Below are positions 23,234 to 28,507 of a stretch of 28,507 nucleotides of DNA, piece after piece. Below the pieces are notes generated by a model, which was not told where the DNA came from, did not search any database, and saw only the letters and a program-made list of their open reading frames with translations. The DNA comes from a virus. The position numbers and the translations under genes were made by a program. Each line of letters starts with the position of its first letter. Positions within the stretch are counted from its first letter, which is position 1. Location of the stretch: the IMG/VR virus record IMGVR_UViG_3300020182_000142, positions 1-28,507 of that record. One strand, 5' to 3'.

Positions 23234-24238
23234 ATGGCGAAGCTATCACCAAATGGATACCTGAGCGGGTCAATCATGCCCGCCTACATGGGCGCCAGCC
23301 CGTACCAATCCCCGCACGAAGTGCTGGACCAATGCCGCGCAGCTCGCGCCGGCGGAGAACTGCCAGAGCTGGACAGCTTGCAGATCGACATAGGCAACGT
23401 AACGGAAAACGTGATTTTAAATCGTGGTCTTCGAATGATTGGCTTGCAGGATTATGATTGGTACAACTACCAGCTCGACGGCACAGACGCAGCCAAGAAG
23501 CACCCAGCGCTGGACTTGTGGTACAGCGACGACGGACTATTGTATTGCAACGAACCGCTGACAATCCGGACTGACCAGAGCGCGGGCATTGTTGTGATGA
23601 ACGACAGTGGCGAGGTCACGCTTACGGGGTTAGGCGTGCTCGAAGCAAAGTTTACAACGGTGTTCGAAAAGCCCGACGACCCGCCCTTATATCGAGGACC
23701 GATACAGCTGCAAGCTGGCATGATGTGCCATGATGCGCGCTGGGGTATCTTGATCACCTGCTACGGCGCCCGCAAGATTGTCATTCATGTATTCGAGCCA
23801 CACGGCGCGACCCAGGCGAGGATCACCCAGGCGTGCCACGAATTCGAAAAGCACATGAGCGAAGGCACTTACCCAGCGCCGACAACCCTGGAGCAAGTCC
23901 ACCGCGTTTACAGCAAACCAGAGGACGATACCATCGAGCTGCGCGAGGATGCCATCGCAGCCGTCGATAGTTATATCGGCGCAAAGCTGGTGCTCAAGAA
24001 ATACCAGGAGCAGCTCGAACAAAGCAGCCTGGCGCTAATGGGTATGCTTGGCAATTCAACCAAGGCTGAGCTGCGCGACGATACCGGAAGGCTAATCAAG
24101 GTCAACTGGCCGGTCAGGCATAGCAAAGCCAAACCCGCCAAGCAATGCCCCAACTGTAACCACGAACTGGAACCGGCAAAGCCAGAGAGCAGCGCCCGTC
24201 AGAAATCAATCACAATAAAAGAGGTAATCGAACAATGA
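23234..24238 (+). CDS. YqaJ-type recombination exonuclease
   Basis: The product is 334 residues with GAGGAG before ATG 23234. It starts with a YLSGSIMPAYMGASPYQSPHEVL motif typical of YqaJ/lambda-exonuclease-like nucleases. Catalytic-site candidates are E58 (GNVTENV), the EAK of GVLEAKFTT near residue 137, and QLQ near residue 157 (a PD-(D/E)XK fold). The C-terminal 100 residues form a helical extension with a possible zinc finger half (CPNCNHEL). It would resect double-stranded ends and hand 3' single strands to the RecT-like protein encoded by the next gene, which it overlaps as ATGA. It is an extended form compared with lambda exonuclease (226). Confidence 0.88.
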   Translation: MAKLSPNGYLSGSIMPAYMGASPYQSPHEVLDQCRAARAGGELPELDSLQIDIGNVTENVILNRGLRMIGLQDYDWYNYQLDGTDAAKKHPALDLWYSDDGLLYCNEPLTIRTDQSAGIVVMNDSGEVTLTGLGVLEAKFTTVFEKPDDPPLYRGPIQLQAGMMCHDARWGILITCYGARKIVIHVFEPHGATQARITQACHEFEKHMSEGTYPAPTTLEQVHRVYSKPEDDTIELREDAIAAVDSYIGAKLVLKKYQEQLEQSSLALMGMLGNSTKAELRDDTGRLIKVNWPVRHSKAKPAKQCPNCNHELEPAKPESSARQKSITIKEVIEQ

Positions 24239-25227
24239 GCAAACTACCAACACTCGCGCCACAGAACATGACCGAAGCAATGGAATTTTCCAAGATGATC
24301 AGCCAGTCCGGCATGGTGCCAGGCGCATACAAAGGCAAACCGCAGGATGTGCTAGTCGCTATCCAGTGGGGATATGAACTAGGACTGCAACCGCTGCAAG
24401 CCCTGCAAAATATCGCGGTCATCAATGGCAAGCCCAGCGTATACGGTGACGCAGCCCTGGCGCTGGTCAAGAACGACCCCCGCTGCGCTGGCGTTAAAGA
24501 ATGGATCGACGGCGAGGGCGACAACAAAGTCGCGCATTGCCTGGTCAAGCGCCGCTACTCCGAAGAGATGGAGGAGACAGAGCGAACCTTCAGCGTGGCC
24601 GATGCGAAGAAGGCCAGGTTATGGGGTAAGCAAGGACCGTGGACAAACTACGCCGAGCGAATGCTGGCAATGAGGGCGCGAGGCTTTGCACTGCGGGACG
24701 CATTCCCAGATGCACTGAAGGGAGTGATCACAGCCGAGGAGGCGCAAGACTACCCAGTCGACAAAGGCGAAGCCAGGGATATAACGCCTAGTGTTACGCA
24801 TGCGAATCCGCTGGACAGTTTGCCGCCACCACCGCCAGCCGATGACTACGCCGAATATGAATCCACAGCGATCGAGGTCGCAGCGGAAGTCATACCGGAA
24901 TCCGTACCGGAAAGCCCACCGGAGCCAACGTCTAAAAAGAAGTCCAAGCCATCTGTTTACCAGGTCATGAACCACAACGGCGAGCAGTACAAGGACGACT
25001 ACACCACAGAACAAGCCTATGCCGATGGGTTTACTGTGATGCTAGATGTGTACGAAAAAAACTTCAAGAAGAAGAAAACCGAAGCAGCCGAAGCCCTGGC
25101 AATGCTGTTTCAGATCAGGGATCACAACCTGGCGACGATGGGATTACTGGAGGCAACGACTCGCGTTCATGTCTCCGGCTATCTGAATACCAAGATCAGC
25201 AGACTTGAGAAGGAGGCGGGTAAGTGA
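24235..25227 (+). CDS. recT: RecT-type single-strand annealing protein
   Basis: The product is 330 residues. The N-terminal 170 residues (EAMEFSKMISQSGMVP, KPQDVLVAIQWGYELGLQPLQALQNIAVINGKPSVYGDAALAL, LWGKQGPWTNYAERMLAMRARGFALRDAFPD) are the core pattern of the RecT family. A Pro/Ser/Glu-rich linker follows, then a separate C-terminal helical domain (YKDDYTTEQAYADGFTVMLDVY onward). It would anneal complementary strands produced by the neighbouring exonuclease, supporting concatemer formation. The additional C-terminal domain is not typical of short RecT proteins and may bind a partner such as SSB. Confidence 0.9.
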   Translation: MSKLPTLAPQNMTEAMEFSKMISQSGMVPGAYKGKPQDVLVAIQWGYELGLQPLQALQNIAVINGKPSVYGDAALALVKNDPRCAGVKEWIDGEGDNKVAHCLVKRRYSEEMEETERTFSVADAKKARLWGKQGPWTNYAERMLAMRARGFALRDAFPDALKGVITAEEAQDYPVDKGEARDITPSVTHANPLDSLPPPPPADDYAEYESTAIEVAAEVIPESVPESPPEPTSKKKSKPSVYQVMNHNGEQYKDDYTTEQAYADGFTVMLDVYEKNFKKKKTEAAEALAMLFQIRDHNLATMGLLEATTRVHVSGYLNTKISRLEKEAGK

Positions 25228-25433
25228 GACAGCCAACTGAGAGACAGATGGAAATTTACAACTTCATCGCCGAGTATTACGCTCGGCATGAAGTACCGCC
25301 AGAGCAGAGGCAGATTTGTCAACATTTCCAGTTATTTAGGACGACAGTTTCAGATCATGTCCAAGCACTAGAGCGTAAGGGTTTGATTAAACGGAAAGGA
25401 AGGGGGTATAAAAACAACTTGACATTAGTATAA
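25224..25433 (+). CDS. LexA-type DNA-binding domain protein
   Basis: The product is 69 residues and starts at GTG 25224, overlapping the recT stop as GTGA with GGAGG upstream. The sequence (TERQMEIYNFIAEYYARHEVPPEQRQICQHFQLFRTTVSDHVQALERKGLIKRKGRG) follows the winged-helix domain of LexA from end to end. The self-cleaving peptidase domain is absent, so it is not an SOS-controlled repressor by itself. It could compete for LexA boxes or regulate phage genes. Confidence 0.8.
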   Translation: MRQPTERQMEIYNFIAEYYARHEVPPEQRQICQHFQLFRTTVSDHVQALERKGLIKRKGRGYKNNLTLV

Positions 25434-25460
25434 TGATGCAAAATCTATCGGCACTCAGCT

Positions 25461-26636
25461 ATGGCAGCACGATCTATTGAGAGGCACCTGGAGTTTTGCA
25501 CAACGGATTATCAGCGGGAAGTTATCCAGCTGCACATCCAGGGCTTAACTCAGACTGAAATTGGCAGAAGATTAGGCAGGCATTCTAAGCGAGTGCACGC
25601 GATAATATCACGCGTACACGTTAGAGCAGCGGCTTCCGGTGTGGCCCCAGATTACGGGGTCACTCGGCAAGTTGCGCCAGGGTTCACCACCAAAAGATTA
25701 AGCACCGCATACGGTGAAGACGGATCCATCAAGCTGCAATGGCACATCCAGGAACCTGAGAAGGTCAAGATCCAGGAGATGATGGACGAGTTTACCGATG
25801 CGTTTAAAGATGAACTATCCGGCATACACAAACCACTGAAAGCACCCAAGACTGTAGACCAGGATCTCATGTCAGTATACCTGATAGGCGATCACCACCT
25901 GGGACTGAGTGCCTGGTCGGAGGAGACGGGCGCCGAAGACTGGGACGTAAACAAGTCGGAAAAAATATTAGACGATGCAGTCGACAGGCTGGTATCTGTA
26001 TCCCCCAACAGTGAGACAGGATGCCTGGTCAACCTCGGCGACTTCTTTCACATCCAGGACGCGAGTTCAAGCACACCCAACTCCAAGAACCTGCTAGATT
26101 CCGATGGCAATTGGGGGCGCATTATCAGAGCGGGATCACACCTAATAAAACGAGTCGTGTTACGCATGCTTGAGAAGCATAAAAAGGTAATGGTCGTGAA
26201 TGCCAGGGGCAACCACGATCCAGACGCAAGCCTGTTTCTCAACACTGCAATTCAAATGTACTTCGAGAACGACAAGCGCGTCACAGTGCTGGATAACTTC
26301 AACAAGTTTGTATGGTTTCAGTTCGGCAAGAACCTGGTCGTCACCCACCACGGCGACAAGATCAACGCAACCAGGTTATACGAGGCCATCACCCGCAACC
26401 TTAGAAAAGAATGGGGCGATGCCGATCATGTTTACTGCTACCTGGGACACATCCACCATCGAGACGCAAAAGAGATAGGCGGTATGACCATCGAGCATTT
26501 CGGGGTGTTGCCGCCGCGAGATTCTTGGCACAATGCTAGTGGCTACGGCGCAGAAAGAACGATGACCTGCATCGTATTGCACAAGGAGTATGGAGAAGAG
26601 GCAAGACTAAAAGTAAACGCGGAGCGATTAAGATGA
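25461..26636 (+). CDS. HTH-metallophosphoesterase
   Basis: The product is 391 residues. Residues about 14-55 (TTDYQREVIQLHIQGLTQTEIGRRLGRHSKRVHAIISRV) are a sigma-like helix-turn-helix. Residues about 135-385 are a calcineurin-like phosphoesterase with all metal motifs: GDHH, GDFFH, GNHD, THHGDK and GHIHH. The family includes DNA nucleases of the SbcD/Mre11 type and small phosphatases. The fused DNA-binding domain and the recombination neighbours favour action on DNA. The start ATG 25461 has no clear ribosome-binding site, and the 27-base gap before it breaks the otherwise overlapping chain of genes. Confidence 0.85.
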   Translation: MAARSIERHLEFCTTDYQREVIQLHIQGLTQTEIGRRLGRHSKRVHAIISRVHVRAAASGVAPDYGVTRQVAPGFTTKRLSTAYGEDGSIKLQWHIQEPEKVKIQEMMDEFTDAFKDELSGIHKPLKAPKTVDQDLMSVYLIGDHHLGLSAWSEETGAEDWDVNKSEKILDDAVDRLVSVSPNSETGCLVNLGDFFHIQDASSSTPNSKNLLDSDGNWGRIIRAGSHLIKRVVLRMLEKHKKVMVVNARGNHDPDASLFLNTAIQMYFENDKRVTVLDNFNKFVWFQFGKNLVVTHHGDKINATRLYEAITRNLRKEWGDADHVYCYLGHIHHRDAKEIGGMTIEHFGVLPPRDSWHNASGYGAERTMTCIVLHKEYGEEARLKVNAERLR

Positions 26637-26896
26637 GTGCATTCGACAAGCAAATTTCAGGAAATCATTACAAGACGATGATGATTCAACCCTTAGAATA
26701 TGCGCTGGCAAACAATCTAGGGATTTGTGAGCATGCGGTGGTTAAATATATTTCGCGCTGGAAAGATAAGGGCGGCGTTGATGATCTGCGGAAAGCAATA
26801 CACTACTGCGAGATCTTGATTGAGACAGAGCTGCAACCAAAGGTCCAAGATCCAGTGGTCAAGTCAACCGGACTCTTGCATACTACGCAAGACTAA
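26633..26896 (+). CDS. DUF3310 protein
   Basis: The product is 87 residues and overlaps the upstream stop as ATGA. The pattern KQISGNHYKTMMIQPLEYALANNLGICEHAVVKYISRWKDKGGVDDLRKAIHYCEILIE is the DUF3310 domain, related to the C-terminal part of T7 gp1.7 (a nucleotide kinase). A role in nucleotide metabolism is suggested by that relation but not shown for the isolated domain. It is the last rightward gene, and its stop overlaps the stop of the opposing gene. Confidence 0.88.
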   Translation: MSAFDKQISGNHYKTMMIQPLEYALANNLGICEHAVVKYISRWKDKGGVDDLRKAIHYCEILIETELQPKVQDPVVKSTGLLHTTQD

Positions 26897-27045
26897 CCGT
26901 TTGATACCAGGTCTAAGATCTTGGCAACCGGCTCGGGAATATCTTCTTCTTCGCCATCATCAGGATCATCATATTCTTCGTGCTGAACCACGGCAATAAT
27001 AACTGTCTGCCCTGGTTCCAGATCTTGAATGGTTATGTCCGGCAT
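26893..27045 (-). CDS. Small acidic protein
   Basis: The product is 50 residues from ATG 27045, whose A is shared with the upstream stop (TAATG). It has a beta-like N-terminus (PDITIQDLEPGQTVIIAVV), then a very acidic run (EEYDDPDDGEEEDIPEP). It meets the rightward unit with a 4-base overlap of stop codons, with no clear terminator between. No family is recognised. Confidence 0.6.
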   Translation of the reverse strand: MPDITIQDLEPGQTVIIAVVQHEEYDDPDDGEEEDIPEPVAKILDLVSNG

Positions 27046-27164
27046 TAGTTCTTGCGCTTCTTTGCCATCCGCTTCATCGCTGCTTTTTTGAGCCCTGGAT
27101 CCATCTTGTCTTTCTTGGATGGCCGACCAACCTTTGATCCGTATGTACCTTTACCGTATGGCAT
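27045..27164 (-). CDS. Small basic protein (MPYGKGTYG type)
   Basis: The product is 39 residues with AGGAG before ATG 27164. MPYGKGTYGSKVGRPSKK followed by KAAMKRMAKKRKN is a pattern repeatedly seen for tiny basic phage proteins near structural or lysis genes. With 15 Lys or Arg residues it may bind nucleic acid. It lies between the endolysin and the acidic protein. Confidence 0.65.
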   Translation of the reverse strand: MPYGKGTYGSKVGRPSKKDKMDPGLKKAAMKRMAKKRKN

Positions 27165-27173
27165 GGTGTTCTC

Positions 27174-27530
27174 CTAGTTTTTATATGTCCAATGCTTGGG
27201 CGTAGTCTGCCGAATATCTACATGGATAAATCCTGACGCAGTACCAACCCCGCTGAATCCGAGCTTAAAAGCGTTACTAGCAATAATGAAACGCTCAGTC
27301 CCATTGCTAACAGCAATATCAGCAGCAATGCCTCGCGCGTGCTGTCCTGGTCCGCCAGGTTTCGCAGCCTCAATAGAATGCCTCGGGCTACGGTAGCCGC
27401 TGGTAATACGAAACGGTATGCCGCACTCATGGCGCAACGCATCCAAAGCGTGAATGAACTCATCTTCCATTTCATTTTCGCCAGTCTCCTGACAGTCAAA
27501 TTCTTCGCGGGTAAAATATCTAAACGTCAT
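27174..27530 (-). CDS. Endolysin, peptidase M15-like
   Basis: The product is 118 residues and overlaps the previous gene as ATGA. RITSGYRSPRHS, GQHARGIAADIAV (H64, D71) and GFIHVDIR (H103, D105) carry the zinc-binding His/Asp/His set of the M15 peptidase family (D-Ala-D-Ala carboxypeptidase/L-Ala-D-Glu endopeptidase fold). It has no signal sequence or wall-binding domain, as expected for a holin-released endolysin of a Gram-negative phage. It sits downstream of membrane proteins of the lysis cassette. Confidence 0.9.
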   Translation of the reverse strand: MTFRYFTREEFDCQETGENEMEDEFIHALDALRHECGIPFRITSGYRSPRHSIEAAKPGGPGQHARGIAADIAVSNGTERFIIASNAFKLGFSGVGTASGFIHVDIRQTTPKHWTYKN

Positions 27531-27679
27531 TTCTTGGCGGTCTTCGCCGATTCTTTAAATGCTTTATCGGTAGGCGCACCCTTGGCGCCAGGCTTCCGCA
27601 TACGCTCGCTTGATCCTGACTTTATCCTGGCACGCTTTGCCATGATGTTGTAATACAACCCCTTGTTAGGCTTCTTCAT
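27527..27679 (-). CDS. Small basic protein in lysis cassette
   Basis: The product is 50 residues from ATG 27679, which overlaps the holin-like stop as ATGA and has GGAG upstream; a longer frame from 27760 is unlikely. It is very basic (MKKPNKGLYYNIMAKRARIKSGSSERMRKPGAKGAPTDKAF). The KGLYYNIxAKRxRIKxGSxExMRKPG pattern is common in marine and other podoviruses. Function is unknown. Confidence 0.75.
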   Translation of the reverse strand: MKKPNKGLYYNIMAKRARIKSGSSERMRKPGAKGAPTDKAFKESAKTAKK

Positions 27680-28047
27680 TTCCGCATCTCCATTAACTTG
27701 GATACACCACGGATACCGAATGAACTGCTGATCGCAATGAACAGTAGGTATTGATACCACTCAGGCAATTTTGACAGTGCTTGGAACCCGGCGTCAACCC
27801 TATCAATCACGCTCACGTCATTAATTGCTATGGCATAACCAACCATAAAAATAGGGATCGATAGTATGATCGTCCAGAACTCATCCTTCCACGAATGAGC
27901 ACTGGCATCTGCCATCTTGGATTCCCAATCAGAGTTGTTCTGAATGACCTGGAGCTTGGCCTCATGTTTAGCCTGTTTCTCCTCAGCTTTGTTATTCAAC
28001 CATCCACCGATTAGATTAGTAATAGGCCCGATCAGTGCTTGCATCAT
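27676..28047 (-). CDS. Holin-like membrane protein (GTA holin type)
   Basis: The product is 123 residues (start ATG 28047 or 28044). The order is an amphipathic N-terminus, a charged helix (NKAEEKQAKHEAKLQV), then two membrane spans at about residues 57-75 (FWTIILSIPIFMVGYAIAI) and 97-113 (WYQYLLFIAISSSFGIRG). The WxDEfWtiilsiP pattern matches the holin family first described in gene transfer agents (three-span type). It would open the membrane to release the endolysin. It is encoded two genes upstream of the M15 peptidase. Confidence 0.8.
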   Translation of the reverse strand: MMQALIGPITNLIGGWLNNKAEEKQAKHEAKLQVIQNNSDWESKMADASAHSWKDEFWTIILSIPIFMVGYAIAINDVSVIDRVDAGFQALSKLPEWYQYLLFIAISSSFGIRGVSKLMEMRK

Positions 28048-28199
28048 TTGCGGATCAACTCGTTAATGGCCTTCCATGCTTCAATCATCTTGGCTTCTAA
28101 AACTTCTAAACGGTTCAGGATCTTGCCAATGGTTAGCACGAGTATAAATATGCCAGCAGCGATAGGCCAGCCTGAGACAATAATCTCCCATGCTTCCAT
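28044..28199 (-). CDS. Small membrane protein in lysis cassette
   Basis: The product is 51 residues from ATG 28199, overlapping the previous stop as TGATG and the holin start at its own end. Residues 4-27 form one membrane span (WEIIVSGWPIAAGIFILVLTIG). The rest is a charged helix (KILNRLEVLEAKMIEAWKAINELIRK). It could be an antiholin or second holin subunit. No family is recognised. Confidence 0.65.
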   Translation of the reverse strand: MEAWEIIVSGWPIAAGIFILVLTIGKILNRLEVLEAKMIEAWKAINELIRK

Positions 28200-28366
28200 C
28201 AGCCATCTCGGTTAACAAGTTTCTGTACCGTATCAGATTCCCAGATACGCAACGCCAGCCAAATGATTGTGAATAAACTCGCGACACTAGGAAGCCAACC
28301 AGCCAGTGTAGCGACTGTGCCGCCTACTGCTAATGAATCCATAACTGTTTTAGCTTCCTCCTGCAT
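28199..28366 (-). CDS. Small membrane protein, possible class II holin
   Basis: The product is 55 residues from ATG 28366 with AGGTGA upstream. It has one or two membrane spans (residues 13-29, AVGGTVATLAGWLPSVA; 30-42, SLFTIIWLALRIW) and short charged ends. It directly follows the fibre gene, which is where T7 has its holin (17.5). It and the two next products form a three-gene membrane set ahead of the endolysin. Confidence 0.65.
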   Translation of the reverse strand: MQEEAKTVMDSLAVGGTVATLAGWLPSVASLFTIIWLALRIWESDTVQKLVNRDG

Positions 28367-28386
28367 ACGTCACCTACGTTAATAAA

Positions 28387-28507
28387 TTATTTAGCAGCCC
28401 AGCCAGTATTACTAGCGCCTGACTCTTTGATGTATAAGGATGTATTAGCACCACCGTCATTCCGATACCAAACGGAACCTACCCCAGCGACCACTACACT
28501 CTCAGGA
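28387..28507 (-). CDS. Tail fibre C-terminal end (5' part beyond window)
   Basis: Only the last 39 codons and the TAA stop (28387-28389) are inside the window; the frame enters from the right edge. The residues VWYRNDGGANTSLYIKESG and TGWAAK are the recurrent ending of many phage tail fibres and tail proteins (…GSxYxRxDGGxxxTLYvKEsGxxxTGWxAK). With a fibre N-terminus leaving the left edge in the same direction, this is probably the other end of that gene. The two pieces do not join in frame directly (the missing length must leave two bases beyond a multiple of three). Confidence 0.7.
   Translation of the reverse strand, partial: PESVVVAGVGSVWYRNDGGANTSLYIKESGASNTGWAAK

Noticed and set aside
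25419-25434. Promoter TTGACA with TATAAT before the phosphoesterase gene
   Set aside because: The two boxes are only four bases apart; using either with a normal spacer gives a poor partner box.
28081-28287. 68-residue frame in the lysis region
   Set aside because: It overlaps two better-supported membrane-protein frames that have coupled starts and stops; its own sequence shows no domain.
1-28507. Direct circular closure of the window
   Set aside because: Joining position 28507 to position 1 makes the fibre frame hit TGA at once and leaves a fibre far too short; no terminal overlap is visible between the edges.

Overview
The window is most of the genome of a short-tailed (podovirus-type) double-stranded DNA phage. 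It carries a T7-like virion gene set (terminase, connector-type portal, scaffold, capsid, tail tubular proteins A and B, internal/ejection proteins, tail fibre) and a lysis cassette with an M15 peptidase. The T7-like internal core proteins and this lysis set suggest a Gram-negative host; nothing in the sequence names the host more closely. I see no integrase, no C1-like repressor with a protease domain, no tRNA, no CRISPR and no transposon.

Layout. Two divergent transcription units start near 20.85 kb from overlapping, face-to-face sigma70-like promoters. The rightward (+) unit, 20.9-26.9 kb, holds small early genes, an ArdC-like antirestriction protein, a YqaJ-type exonuclease, a RecT-type annealase, a LexA-type DNA-binding domain, an HTH-metallophosphoesterase and a DUF3310 protein. 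The leftward (-) unit starts with a ribbon-helix-helix regulator, a RusA resolvase, a winged-helix protein and a lambda-O-like initiator. It runs on through a small SSB-like protein, small and large terminase, portal, scaffold, capsid, tail and ejection genes to the tail fibre at position 1. The right edge (28.5-26.9 kb, - strand) begins with the C-terminal end of a tail fibre, followed by three small membrane proteins, the M15 endolysin and small basic or acidic proteins; it meets the rightward unit tail to tail at 26.89 kb. Both edges therefore probably lie in one fibre gene whose middle is missing, so the window looks like a nearly complete, circularly permuted genome opened inside that gene.

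The most notable observation is a pair of 51-nt type I hammerhead ribozymes in the rightward operon (21407-21457 and 22624-22674). Both have a complete catalytic core, GNRA-capped stem III, closed stem II and a GUC cleavage triplet. They flank the ArdC gene and an 82-codon gene, so self-cleavage would release a discrete 1,217-nt RNA.

Replication looks host-dependent and lambda-like. There is no DNA or RNA polymerase, primase or helicase gene. The initiator gene contains repeats of about 21 bp followed by an AT-rich stretch, the same arrangement as the lambda origin inside gene O. A very unusual G-rich, nearly A-free tract (18867-18980) lies just downstream of the initiator gene. Recombination genes (RecT, YqaJ, RusA) complete a lambda/Rac-like DNA module joined to a T7-like particle module.
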